A DNA stretch of 64,000 nucleotides from Lunularia cruciata (taxonomy: Eukaryota; Streptophyta; Marchantiopsida; Lunulariales; Lunulariaceae). This document shows positions 49,691 through 61,049 of this stretch, piece by piece. The stretch spans positions 8,995,001 through 9,059,000 of the forward strand of contig OX419755.1 of NCBI GenBank assembly GCA_948567375.1, given 5' to 3'. Position 1 is the stretch's first letter; each line of letters opens with the position of its first letter. The position numbers and the translations under genes are program-made. The notes beneath the pieces were generated by a model that was not told the DNA's origin, did not search any database, and saw only the letters and a program-made list of their open reading frames with translations.

Positions 49691-52600
49691 TTGATTAGTT
49701 CCAATGGGATTGAAGGCTTGACCTATGCAAGTCTGCTTCACTTGCAAGGTATGATATCTAATCGGGGTTGTAGAATTTTGGTTGATTCTGGAAGTTCAAA
49801 GAATTGCATGTCTATGCAAGTAGCAAAGGAATTGGGTATTCCTATCAAGCCAGTGATTGGAAGTAGTTTGATGATGGCGGATGGTAGAAAGGGTTCTGCA
49901 TTCCGCACCTTGCATCTTGTTACCTTCAAGATTGGGAAGGAGTATTTGGAGTGTATGAGGTTTGTAGTGGCACCTCTACACTATGATATCATTCTGGGTC
50001 TACCTTGGCTTGACCCGACACCAAATTCAAGTACAACACCAAGGTAGGAATTTCCGATTAGGTTGTCTGGCACGTCTGAGTAAGACACCTAAGAATAGTC
50101 AATCCCAAGATGGGAAGTTTGTCGAGAAGGTAGCCATAGAGCAAATCTGGAAGGGAGATGAGTCCCAAGATGGGAAGTTTGCTAGGAAGGCAACCATGGA
50201 GCAAGCTCGGAAGAGAGATGAGTCACTAGAAGGGAAGTTTGTTAATGAAGCAGCCATAGAGCAAGCTTTGGAGGAAGATAAGTCTGTATTCGCGGTGTGG
50301 ATCAAACCGATTGCACGAGAACAATCTGAGGAGGGCCAAGTGCCGCATCATGCAACGGTTGATTGGATAGTTCAGGAGTTTGCAGATGTGTTTCCGGATG
50401 ATCTGCCAAAGGGATTACCCTCTGATTGCGGTATGCCCTTCAAGATTGAGTTATTGCCAGGGAGTACTCCAGTGAGTAGACCAATCTATTGGCTCTCACC
50501 AAAGGAGTTGGAGGAGTTGCAAACAACACTTACAAAGTTGTTGGAGAAGGATTTCATACAACATAATACCTCTCCTTGGGGAGCACCGGTACTACTTTTT
50601 CCAAAGAAGGATGGAGGACTTCGTTTCTGTATTGATTACTGTGTGCTCAATAAGCAAACCGTGAAGAATGCATATCCCTTGCCTCGGATCGATGACTTGC
50701 TTGATCAATTAAGTGGAGCACGCTACTTTTCCAAGCTAGATCTTTGTAGCGGCTATTGGCAAATTCCTATTGAAGGAGAGGACATGCAAAAGACTGCCTT
50801 TCGCATAAGGTATGGACATTTTGAGTGGAGAGTTCTACCTTTCGGACTCACTAATGCTCCAACAGTCTTCATGGATCAGATGCATCGGGTGTTGGAGGGG
50901 CTATTGGATCAGTCCATGGTAGTGTTCTTAGATGATATCTTAATCTATAGTAAGAGAAAGGCAGAACACATGAATCATGTGCAAGACGTCCTAAGACGAC
51001 TACGACAATGGAAATTTTACTACAAGAAGTTAAAGTGTGCTTTTTGGCAGAAGGAGGTTACCTTCTTGGGTCATAAGATCTCATCAGAGGGGATCAAGAT
51101 GGAAGAAGAGAAGATCAAGGCCATTATTGATTGGCCTACCCCAAAGGATGCTACCGAAGTACAAGCATTCAATGGATTGGCTAGTTTTTACTGACGGTCA
51201 TCCACTATTATGCTCACGTGGGTGTGCCATTGATTGACCTCTCGGGAAAGAACTCGAGCTTCCAATGGACCACCAAGCATGAAGAAGCATTCCAGAAGTT
51301 AAAGCATATGGTGTCTTCAAGACCCATTCTTCAACCATAAGATCCTCAACTACCTTGTGTGGTTGATTTTGATGCTTCTAACTTTGCAATTAGAGCTGTG
51401 TTGCAACAAGAATTTCCAGATGGACTACATCCTATTGCCTTTGTGTCTCGCCGACTAAATACAGCTGAAAGAAATTACTCTGCTTGAGATCGAGAACAAC
51501 TTGCAATGGTATATGCCACCAAGGTATGGAGGCATTATCTCTTGGGGAAAAAAGATCATGCGAACTGATCACAAGCCATTGTTGCAGACCTTACACCTAG
51601 AGCACATGAAGAGTCGATATCATCAATGGGAAGAGTCGTCCCTGATGTCCACGTCATCCTTGATGCTCTATCACGACGACCTGATTTGAAGTCTCTTCCT
51701 CTCATCACGGCAGCAATTACGACGGTGTCAATTGATCCCAAGATTCATAACGAGTTTCAGTTAGCTCTACAACAAGATCCCTTCTTCCAAATGGTACATG
51801 GTCGGCTAACAACACGTGACAAGGAGTACAACACCTTCTCCTTCAAGGAAGGCCTTCTATTCCATGTGGACCGGATCTATGTTCCAGCTAAAGGTGATCT
51901 TTGACTTGTGCGCCTTCAAGAAGCCCATGATTTACCCATTGCTGGTCACATGGGTGTGGACAAGACCTTGGGTACCCTCCAACGTCAATGGTGGTGGCCC
52001 AACATGACACGGGATGTTCAAGAATTTGTTCGATTGTGTGAGAGCTGCCAACGTAACAAGGCTAACAACCAGAAGCCGGGTGGACTCCTTCAACCGCTTG
52101 CCGTTCCATCAGCTCGTTGGGAGCATGTAAGCTTGGATCTCATCACATCCTTGCCAAAGACAAAACAAGGACACACCACCATCATGGTGTTTGTGGATAA
52201 GCTTAGTAAGCAAATTCACTTGGCACCAACCTGAGATACCATGGATGCTCCAACCTTAGCACAAATCTACTTCGACAATGTCTTCAAGCATCATGGAATG
52301 CCACGCGTACTCATCTCCGACCGTGATCCTTGCTTTACCGGGAAGTTTTGGCAAGCACTCTTTCAGATACTTGGCACCAAGCTTGCTTTGTCCACGGCAT
52401 ATCATCCTCAAACTGATGGACAAACCGAACGTGCAAATCGTACATTGGAGGATATGTTGCATGCCTTTGTCAATGTCCACCATACCAATTGGGATGAATG
52501 TCTTGCCGCTGCCAAATTTGCCTACAACAATTCCAAACAGGCAAGCACCGGATTCTCTCCCTTCTTTCTCAATTTTGGCTAAGATCCGCTTGTTCCAGAT

Positions 52601-53158
52601 TCTCTTCTTGCTCCCCCTCCATCTCAGGTTCCTCATACTTCCACATTCTTGACCACTATATCCCAATCTCTCCAACAAGCCAAGTCTCACCTCCTTGTTG
52701 CTCAGAATCGCCAAAAACAATATGCGGACCACCATTGTCGAGATCTCACCTTTGAAGTCGGTGATAAAGTCATGCTATCCTCTAGTAACCTCCCTCTCCC
52801 ACTTGATACCCAAGTTCGTAAACTTGCCCCTAATTGGATAGGACTCTTTGATATCACCCAAATTGTCTCTCCTATTGCTTATCGTCTTGCCTTGCCTTGT
52901 CACATGCGTATCCATCATGTCTTTCATGTTTCCAAGTTGAAACCCTTTGTTCCTAACCCCTCTTCCTTTTCCTCTCGAGTCCAACCTCCCCCTTTTCCTA
53001 TCCCTATCAATGATCATGAGGAGTACGAAGTTGATCGTATCCTTGCGCGTCGCCATATTCAACGAGGCCGTTGCCAACATACGGAGTACAAGGTCCTTTG
53101 GAAAGGGTATCCCCTTCATGATGCCACCTGGGAACCTCTTTCTCACCTCCACAATGCA
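49691..53158 (+). pseudogene. pol of element B1: protease, RT, RNase H, integrase, chromodomain
   Basis: The protease (49691-50047) keeps VDSGSSKN. Three 60-bp spacer repeats lie at 50103-50282. Reverse transcriptase is open for 403 codons (49983-51194) with CIDYCVLNKQTVKNAYPLP, SKLDLCSGYWQI, LPFGLTNAP and catalytic FLDD. RNase H (about 51195-51640) is frameshifted and shortened. The integrase zinc region (GHMGVDKT, CESCQRNK) and core (LDLITSL, ISDRDPCF, TDGQTERAN supplying the D, D, E residues) are in 51908-52582 with one TGA. The last open part (52649-53161) holds the integrase C-terminus and chromodomain (YKVLWKGYPLHDATWEP). Coding is interrupted several times, so no full product is expected. 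Confidence 0.93.
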
Positions 53159-53227
53159 TAGACGGCCATCCAGGAATTCGAAGCTTCACTGGCGACGAGG
53201 ATGTCACCAACTAGCGGCGGGGGAATA

Positions 53228-53652
53228 TGTAACAATATGGAGTTTAGCGACGAAGTCGGTCAGGCTCACGAAGTAGCACATAAGATAAATTAGCCTAGAA
53301 TATTCCGGAAGTATCTAGGAAGCTTCTTGGGAAGCTTCCCGGTTAGCTTAGCTTGCATCTTAAGTAAGTAGCTTCTAGAAAGAAGCTTCTAGAAGCTTCC
53401 AACTAGCTTAGCTTGCAGGCCAAGTAGGTGGCTTCTAGAAGGAAGCTTCTTGAGAAGCTTCCTAGTTAACTTGGCTTGCACTCTAAGAAAGCGGCTTGAG
53501 GAAGCTTCTTGAGAAGCTTCTCAAGGGCCTTGTATGTACCTATAAATACCAAAGCCAAAGCTCATGCTAGGCATTCGGAGTTTTCCCTCATTCAAGTGTC
53601 CCAATGTGAGCTTCCATTCTCCTATTTCTCTCTTCGGTTTTGATCTTTTACA
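53228..53652 (+). repeat. 3' LTR of element B1 (425 bp)
   Basis: Preceded by the purine-rich tract AGCGGCGGGGGAATA. It starts TGTAACAATATGG and ends ATCTTTTACA, then the TTACC duplication. It has the same GAA/TTC array and TATA box as the 5' LTR. Confidence 0.95.
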
Positions 53653-53657
53653 TTACC

Positions 53658-54468
53658 TCTAATTTGGTTCTTGCTTTCAAGCCCCTCATGAATTGATCCA
53701 AAGCTTCACTTTCCAAAATATCTGGAATTTGCATGATGGCGTTTTGGAACTACGTGATGTAACTTCTTACAGAGCCAATCTGTTTCAACTTTGCCAACTT
53801 ATCTCGTGCAGCTCGTGTGGCATTTATAGCTTGGAACCGACTGATTATTGCGCTCTTGAATTCTGCCCATGTCAAGATTGGTGTAACCATTTGTTGTTTG
53901 GCTCGCTCCACTCGGAATCTCCACCATAGCTTTGCTACTCCATCTAATTGGCTAGAAGCCAAGAGAATTTGTTTTTGCTCATCTTGTAGATTGGTAGCTT
54001 CAAAATAACGTTCACAATCAAACACAAAATTCTCCACTGCACTCGGGAGATTCTTGCCTTCAAATACCTTGGGTTCAGGGAACCTGATCCGATCTTCTCC
54101 TTCTCGAATTGGTACTCTCTCCACCTGCTCTTGTTGTCAAAGATCTTGTTCATCCAACAATGGAGTAAGGTGCTCGATTTGTTGTTGCATAGCAAGGATA
54201 ACATCAAGTATTGCCGCCATGGTTGCTCCTCTATCACACCCTCCCAATCTATTAAATTTATTAACACATAGAAATAGCACGTCCACCGTTCTCCATAAGT
54301 TACAACCGGAAGCGCCAAGGGTTCCTCAGATATGGTGATCATATGCAGAAAATCTTGTCCAAAGTGCAAAGTGATGAACTGTGTGAAACGATGCTTGGGT
54401 AGTATTTGGACGCAAAAATCCCAATGGTTTGGTGGAAGTGGATTTGGTGGTCCTTAAATTCCATCCAT
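53658..54468 (-). pseudogene. Pre-gag frame and N-terminal part of gag of element B2
   Basis: Separated from the rest of gag by B1. The pre-gag frame starts at 54468 and has one stop near its start. The gag stretch 53750-54124 is open and encodes KVFEGKNLPSAVENFVF, YFEATNLQDEQKQILLASSQ and ATRAARDKLAKLKQIGSVRS. The frame is open up to the insertion point of B1, apart from small changes. Confidence 0.85.
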
Positions 54469-54490
54469 CCCATTCCTGCTCTGATACCAA

Positions 54491-54916
54491 TGTAAAAGAC
54501 CGAATCCAAAGAGAGAAATAGGAGAATGGAAACTCACATTGGGACACTTGAATGAGGGAAAACTCCAAATGCCTAGCATGAGCTTTGGCTTTGGTATTTA
54601 TAGGTAGCATACAAGGCCCTTGAGAAGCTTCTCAAGAACCTTCCTCAAGCCACTTTCTTAGAGTGTAAGCCAAGTTAACTAGGAAGCTTCTCAAGAAGCT
54701 TCCTTCTAGAAGCCGCCTACTTGGCGTGCAAGCTAAGCTAGTTGAAAGCTTCTAGAAGCTTCCTTCTAGAAGCTACTTACTTAAGGTGCAAGCTAAGCTA
54801 ACCGGGAAGCTTCCCAAGAAGCTTCCTAGATACTTCCGGAATATTCTAGGCTAAGTTGTTTGATGTGCTACTTCGTGAGCCCGACTGACTTTGTCGCTAA
54901 ACTCCATATTGTTACA
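54491..54916 (-). repeat. 5' LTR of element B2 (426 bp)
   Basis: Bounded by the primer-binding site (54478-54489, reverse complement TGGTATCAGAGC) and the CTAAT target duplication. It is about 98 percent identical to the partner LTR by eye. Confidence 0.93.
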
Positions 54917-54921
54917 CTAAT

Positions 54922-56105
54922 GCTCCAATAGTCTTCATGGATCAGATGCATTGGGTGTTGGATAGACAGTTGGATTGGTACATGGTGGTGTTCTTGGATG
55001 ATATCTTAATCTATAGCAAAACAGAGGCAAAACATGTGAATCATGTGCAAGAAGTCCTAGGATAACTACGATAGTGGAAGTTTTATTGCAAGAAGTCAAA
55101 GTATGCCTTTTGGCAAATGGAAGTTACCTTCTTGGGTCACAAGATCTCATTAGAGAGGATCAAGATGGAAGAGGAGAAAATCAAGACCATCATTGATTGG
55201 CCTACTCTGAAGGATGCTACTAAAGTACTGGCATTTAATAGATTGGCTAGCTTTTATTGATAGTTCATCCACTACTATGCTCATGTGGCCGCACCATTGA
55301 CCAATCTCTTGGGGGAGAACTCAAGTTTTCAATGGACCAACAAGCACAAAGAAGCATTCTAAAAGCTAAAACATATGGTGTCTTCAAGGCTAATTTTTCA
55401 ACCATATGATCCTCAACTACCATTTTGTGGTTGATTTTGATGCTTCTAACTTTACAATTGGAGCCGTGTTGCAATAGGAATTCATAGATGGATTGCATCC
55501 CATTGCTTTTGTGTCTCACAAATTAAATACAGCAAAAAGGAATTACTCTGCTTGGGATTGAGAACAACTAGCAATGGTATATGCCACTAAGGTATGGAGG
55601 CATTATCTCTTGGGGTAACAAATGGTCATGCAAACTGATCACAAGCCCTTGTTGCAGACATTACATTTGGAACACATGAAGAGTGGACATCATCAATAGG
55701 AGGAACAACTATAGTTGTTTGACATCAAACTTGAGTACAAAAGCGGTTGGTTCCATGTCATCTTTGATGCCCTATCATGATGATCTGATTTGAAGTCTCT
55801 TCCTCTCATCATAGTGGCAATTACCATTGTATCCGTTGACTCAAAAGTCCAAATTGAGTTTCAAACAACTCTACAATAAGATCCTTTCTTTCAAATGGTA
55901 CAAGGTTGTCTTGCAACATATGATAAGGAGTACAATACCTTCTCCTACAAGGAAGGATTTCTATTCTATGAGGATAGGATCTTTGTTCCAGCCAAAGGTG
56001 ATCTCTAACTTGTGCGCCTTCAAGAAGCCCATGATTTACTAATTGTTGGTCACATGGGTGTGGACAAGACCTTGGTACCCTCCAACGCAAATGGTAGCGG
56101 CCTAA
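54922..56105 (+). pseudogene. RT end, RNase H and start of integrase, element B3
   Basis: The sequence continues from 43677 and encodes NAPIVFMDQMHWVLD, a VVFLDDILIYSK catalytic stretch and WPTLKDATK. RNase H and the region before integrase follow with many stops. It is cut at 56105 by a solo A LTR. Confidence 0.85.
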
Positions 56106-56831
56106 TGTAATACCAAGAGCTAGCCATATGATCTAGATGTGAAATTTGGTTTGGTAACATCTAGAATGATGTTATACATGATGGTTGAAATAGATCAGAT
56201 AGAAGTATCACCAAAAGAGCACTTCTTCTAATAGGGCAGAAACCGAAATAGACTTGAGAACCTTAGAACCAATAGCTAGACATATGATTTAAAAGTGAGA
56301 ATTGGTTTGGTAACATCTGGAAGGATGTTACACATGATGGACTAAACAGAACATAAAGAGATATCACCAAAAGGGGACTTCTACTAATAGAGTAGGAACC
56401 AAAATATGCCTGAAATCTTTGAAGGCAATTTCGGAGGTCTAAACTGATGAATTAGGCCTCAAAAGGGTATAGATTCCCCCCCAACAGAGGAGAAGTCGGC
56501 CTTCCCTCCCTCCTGCTTTGTCTCGTCGAGAGCTTTCCAACGGTACCTTACTCACATGATTCTGAGATTCATATAGGAAGATTCCCTCCAGTCAAAGCTT
56601 GTTTGACCAACCAGATAGGACCTGGACCAGACATGTCACCCATCCAAGTAAGTAATCCAAGGGTGGATCTTGCTGACATGTCACCTATCTGTGTCCCTAA
56701 TCCTATGGTGGAGCTTCCTTGGAGGAGATCCTCTTTGTCTATATAATAAAGAGAGGGTGCTCCCTTGGGGCATCAAATGTTTGAGTATGCAATCTGTGTT
56801 TTCTCTCTTCTCTTGTCCTTGGAGTATTACA
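56106..56831 (+). repeat. Solo LTR of family A (726 bp) inside B3
   Basis: It starts TGTAATACC and ends GTATTACA, with a perfect target duplication CCTAA at 56101-56105 and 56832-56836. No internal A sequence is next to it, so it arose by LTR-LTR recombination. U3 has the duplicated unit. Confidence 0.94.
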
Positions 56832-56836
56832 CCTAA

Positions 56837-58172
56837 CATGGCATGAGATGTTTGGGAGTTTATCCAATCATGTGAGAGCTGTCAATGCAACAAGGCCAAT
56901 AACCAAAAATTGAGTGGACTCCTTCAACCAATCCCCATTCCATCAACTCGTTGGGAACATGTGAGCTTAGATCTCATCACATCCTTGCCCAAGACAAAGC
57001 AAGGTCACATAACCATTGCGGTGTTTTTTGATAAGCTTAGTAAGAAAATTCATTTTGCACCAACCCGTATACTTCAGCCTTGGTGTAGATCTAATTTGAA
57101 AATGCATTCAAGCATTATGGGATGCCATGTGTACTCATCTTTGATTGTGATCCATGCTTCACTTGAAAGTTTTGGCAAGCATTCTTCTAGATACTTGGCA
57201 CCAAGTTTGCTTTGTCACGGCTTATCATCCTCAAATTGATGGACAAACTAAATGCGCAAATCTCACCTTGGAGGATATGCTTTGTGCCTTTGTCAATGTT
57301 CACCATACCAATTGGGATGAATGTCTTGCAGTTGTGGAGTTTGCATACAATAATTCCAAATAGGCAAGCACCAGATTCTCTCCTTTCTTCTTCAATTTTG
57401 GCCAAGATCCACTTGTTCAAGATTCCCTTCTTGGTCCTCCTCCATCTCATGTCCCTCATACTTCAACCTTCTTGACTACCATATCCCAATCCCTCCAACA
57501 AGCCAAATCTCACCTCCTTGTTGCCCAAAATGATCAAAAACAATATGCAAACCAACATTTTCATCTAGGAGTTTGAAGCGTCAATGGCAATGAGGACGTC
57601 ACAAACTAGCAGTGGGAGAATATGTAACAATATGGAGTTTAGCAATAAAGTTAGTTAGGACTAACGAAGTAACTTTATCACCTTTCAAGTTGGCGATCTC
57701 ACCTTTCAAGTTGGTGATAAAGTCATGCTCTCCTTTAGTAACCTACCTCTCCCTCTTGTTACCCAAGTCCGTAAATTTGCTCCTAATTGGATAGGATACT
57801 TTGAGGTCACACAAGACATTTCTTTTGTTGCTTATCTACTTGCTTCATCATATGCGCATCCACCCTATCTTTCATATTTCCAAGTTGAAACCCTTTGTCC
57901 CTAATCCATCGTCTTTTCCCTCTCTTGTCCAACCTCCTCTTCCTCCTCCTATCCCTATCAATGATCATAAGGAACATGAAATTGATCGTATCCTTGCACG
58001 TTGCCACATTCAACAAGGCCGTCGACAACATACAAAGTACAATGTCATTTGGAAAGGGTATCTCCTTCATGATACCACATGGGAAATTCTTTCTCATCTC
58101 CAAAATGCACACACAACCATCTTTGAAGCTTCAATGGCAATGATGATATCACCAAATAGCAATGGGAAAATA
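56837..58172 (+). pseudogene. Integrase and chromodomain of element B3, rearranged
   Basis: It encodes CESCQ-like, LDLITSLPKTKQGH and NVHHTNWDECLAVVEFAYNN stretches of integrase, then the C-terminus and chromodomain (YNVIWKGYLLHDTTWE) near 58030. At about 57560-57671 there is a misplaced piece of element 3' end plus LTR start. Stops are frequent. Confidence 0.85.
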
Positions 58173-58586
58173 TCTAACAATATGAAGTTCAGCAACAAAG
58201 TTAGTTAGGGCTACAAAGTAGTGAATATGCCAAATTAGCCTAGAATATCCCAAAAGTAACTAAGAAGCTTCTTGGCTAGCTTAGCTTGCACTACAAGTAA
58301 GTAGCTTCTAGAAGGAAGCTTCTAGAAACTTCCAACTAGCTTAGCTTGCAAGTCAAGTAGACAGCTTCTAGAAGGAAATTTCTTAAGAAGCTTCTCGGTT
58401 AAATTGGCTTGCACTCTAAGAAAGTGGCTTAAGGAAGCTTCTTGAGAAGTTTCTTAAGAGCCTTGTATACTCCCTATAAATACTAGAATCGAAGCTCATG
58501 ATAGGCATTTAGAGTTTACCCACATTCAAGTATCCCATTGTGATCTTCCATTCTCTTATTTCTCTCTTTGGACTTGGTCTTTTACA
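58173..58586 (+). repeat. 3' LTR of element B3 (414 bp)
   Basis: It begins TCTAACAATATG (mutated TG), ends GGTCTTTTACA, and is followed by the TTAGA duplication. TATA box CCTATAAATACTAG near 58473. Confidence 0.86.
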
Positions 58587-58591
58587 TTAGA

Positions 58592-59728
58592 GGCCATAGA
58601 CCTCCATACAAGCAACCTTTGAACCACATGGAGAGACAAATCAAAGAGGAGGATGTTGAAATCCCATTAAAAAATGAAGATCACTAGTAAATATACCCCG
58701 CGGCCTTACTTTCTTGGTGAAGAAAAGTATAAGCGGGGGAAGGAAGAGGATAAGTGTGCAAAGGTGGAGGAAGACAAATGCACAATTGATTGTTGTAAAT
58801 GGAGTCTTAGAAGGCAATCTGGTGAGAATGTTGATAGACCTTGGAGCAACAAAGTTTCTTATCTCACTTTATTGCAATAAGGTTGGAGATGAAAGTAGAG
58901 AAGGATGAGAATGACAAAGTAGAGTTACCTAATGGTTAGATAGAGAGGATTGAGTCATTACTTAGAAAGGTAGTACTCTCTTTAGGAGAGTATCAAGAAG
59001 CAATTGAGTGGTAGGTGATACAATTTGATCTTTATGATGCAATTCTAGGCATGCCATGGATGGAGCACTACAATCCCACTGTGGATTGGAGAAAGAAAGT
59101 AGTGAGAACTCGTCAATGGAAGATCTTTGGGGTTAAAGAAAGATCACAAAGGCAAGAGCTACCTCTCTATGTCACATGAACCACATCTATTGGTAAGATA
59201 GATAAATGTTTGATGGGTCTAATAAGAAAAGTCTAGAGTGCCCAACACAATGGACAAATTCTTGAGAAATTGAAAGATGTGGTCAATGAGTTTCAAGATG
59301 TCTTCCCGGATGAATTACTTGTAGGTTTACCACCAAAGAAGAAAGTAATCATAAAATTGAGATACTTCTTGGAAAGATACCTCCTTGTAAGGCCCATATT
59401 GACTATCATCTCATGAGTTGGAGGAGTGTAAGGCTCAAATTGAGGATATGTTATAGAGGGGGTTTATCCAACCCAATGTATCACCATATGGGGGGGCTCT
59501 TGTATTGTTTGTGAAGAAAAAAGACGAAACAATATGCATGTGCATTGACTATCGGGGACTCAATCAACAAATAGTGAAGAATAAATACACCATTACCTCA
59601 CATGGATGACTTGTTTGATCAAATCAATGGAGCAAGGCACTTTACCAAACTTGATATGCAGAGCAATTACAACCAAATCAGGATTGTGGAGGAAGATATA
59701 CACAAATGGCCTTTTGAATAAGGTATGG
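58592..59728 (+). pseudogene. Gag end, protease and start of RT, element A1
   Basis: It continues directly from 40811 once B3 is removed. The protease stretch reads NGVLEGNLVRMLIDLGATKF, where Leu replaces the usual Ser in D-S-G-A. Further on are a DAILGMPWMEHYNP stretch and the reverse transcriptase start ([10 protein letters not shown]). Frameshifts and stops are present. It is cut by the A2 LTR. Confidence 0.83.
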
Positions 59729-60449
59729 TGTAATACCAATAGTTAGATATATATGATCTAGAGATGAAATTTGGTTTGGTAACATCTGGAAGGATGTTAT
59801 AGATGATGGACTAAGTAGATCAGATAGAGGTATTACCAAAAGAGTATTTCTACTAATAGGTAAAAAACCAAAACATGCTTGGAAACTTTAGAATTAATAG
59901 TGAAGCATATGATCTAGAGATGAAACTTGGGGTGGTGACATCTGGAAGGATGTTACACATGAGAGAGAAAGTAGATCAGATAGAGGTATTACAAAAAGAG
60001 CAATTCTGCTAATAGGGCAGAAGCTAAAATAGACCTCAAAACTTCAAAGGCAATTTTAGAGGCCTAAATGGATGAATTAGGCCTAAAAAATGTGCACATT
60101 TTTCCTCAAACAAAGAAAAGGTTGGCATTCCCTCCCCCTTGGTTTGTCTCACTGACGTGACTTTGAAATTCCTACAAGAAGATTCTCTAAAAGATTCCAT
60201 CTGGTCAAAGCCTGTTTGACCAACTAGGTGGGACCAAGACCAACTTGTCACCCATCCAAGCAAGTAATCTAAGGGTGGAGCTCATTGAAATATCACCTAT
60301 CCATGTACTTAATCCTATGGTGGAGCTTCCTTGGAGGAGATCCTCTTTGGCTATATAATAAAGAGAAGGTGCTCCTTTGGGGCATCGTAGTTTGAGTGTG
60401 GAATTTGTGTTTTCTCTCTATTGTGTTTCTCTATCCTCAAAATATTACA
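59729..60449 (+). repeat. 5' LTR of element A2 (family A, 721 bp)
   Basis: It starts TGTAATACC and ends AATATTACA. The U3 has two tandem copies of a unit of about 156 bp (GATCTAGAGATGAAA recurs at 59755 and 59911). TATA-like GGCTATATAATAAAGAG lies near 60349. Confidence 0.93.
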
Positions 60450-60450
60450 A

Positions 60451-60460
60451 TGGTATCAGC
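60451..60460 (+). promoter_or_regulatory. Primer-binding site of A2 (initiator-Met tRNA)
   Basis: TGGTATCAGC follows the LTR by one base and matches the first nine bases of the initiator-Met tRNA complement. Confidence 0.82.
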
Positions 60461-60590
60461 GTAGGTGTTGCAATCCAAGTGGATCACCTATCTTGGAAGA
60501 ACATGGGCTTCTGAGATTGAGTAATTGGTGGAGAGAGAAATTGCAATACAATTGATAGGTTAGGAGTGTTTTAGAGAGAGAGAGGATGGG

Positions 60591-61015
60591 ATGGAGGTTC
60601 TTGGTGGACAATTTCTTGCACTCCGCTTTCCATTCTTGAATCCATTTCATTGCAAGGTTATGTACATCTAGTGAGAGCAAGTGAGAGTATATCTTGTGTA
60701 CTATTTTGGAGCCAAGTCCATGGATATAGTGATGAATTTGCCAAACTTGATGATTCTTCTTGTAGTGATTTACAATAGAGAGTGGGATTTGATAGTCTAC
60801 ATTCTATGGTGATGGATTTGAATTTCTAAAATCCTCTCTCTTTTAGTACTCAAGGAGAAATTTGTTACGTAGTTAGACCAAAAGGGATGTTTAGGGATTT
60901 TATAGTCAAGAATTTTGGTGAGGAATATTATCAATGAGTGATAGCTTCTAAAGTTCCAATGGTAGACTTGATATTTTGTGCATCCTCCCAAGTGATTATA
61001 TTCACTCTCTACTGA
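60591..61015 (+). pseudogene. Two pre-gag units of element A2, with stops
   Basis: Unit 1 (60591-60810) and unit 2 (60812-61015) match 39338-39562 and 39567-39746 of A1. Unit 1 has two adjacent stops (TAG TGA), unit 2 has a TAA and a TGA. Similar residues are PKGMFRDF and NFGEEYYQ in unit 2. Confidence 0.6.
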
Positions 61016-61049
61016 AGTAAGAAGTAGAGATTGAGTGTTTTTAGGAACC

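Larger units (their letters stand above)
48070..53652 (+). mobile_element. Element B1: complete family-B chromovirus, 5583 bp
   Basis: It has both LTRs, a primer-binding site, gag, pol and a purine-rich tract. The 5-bp target duplication TTACC is perfect (48065-48069, 53653-53657) and lies in the gag of B2, in opposite orientation. All domains are in the order protease, reverse transcriptase, RNase H, integrase, chromodomain, so it is a Ty3/gypsy chromovirus. Several stop codons and a small deletion near 51640 in the RNase H to integrase linker make it non-autonomous. Confidence 0.96.
43678..54916 (-). mobile_element. Element B2: family-B chromovirus on minus strand, interrupted by B1
   Basis: The LTRs are 54491-54916 (5') and 43678-44103 (3'). 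The 5-bp target duplication CTAAT is perfect (43673-43677, 54917-54921), inside the reverse transcriptase of B3. Without B1 and one TTACC copy it is about 5.65 kb. The LTRs differ at about 9 of 426 positions by eye. Its polyprotein still has stops and frameshifts but is the best preserved B copy for protease, reverse transcriptase and zinc knuckle. Confidence 0.93.
40817..58586 (+). mobile_element. Element B3: family-B chromovirus, interrupted by B2 and a solo LTR
   Basis: The element has both LTRs (40817-41227 and 58173-58586) and a perfect 5-bp target duplication TTAGA (40812-40816, 58587-58591). Its body is 41228-43677, 54922-56105 and 56837-58172; the gaps are element B2 with its CTAAT duplication and a solo A LTR with its CCTAA duplication. 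Both LTR termini are mutated (GG and TC in place of TG). All domains of a chromovirus can be traced, all broken. Confidence 0.9.
38635..59728 (+). mobile_element. Element A1: Ty3/gypsy family-A element, interrupted by B3
   Basis: Its own sequence is 38635-40811 (5' LTR, leader, gag) and 58592-59728 (end of gag, protease, start of reverse transcriptase). The middle is element B3, bounded by the duplicated target TTAGA at 40812-40816 and 58587-58591. The right end is cut by element A2 at 59729. The rest of A1 is not in the window. Gag and pol contain many stops. Confidence 0.88.

Noticed and set aside
43678..54916. Possible CRISPR-like or satellite array from repeated GAAGCTTC blocks
   Set aside because: The blocks recur because of four LTRs of one family; spacing within an LTR is short and there are no unique spacers.
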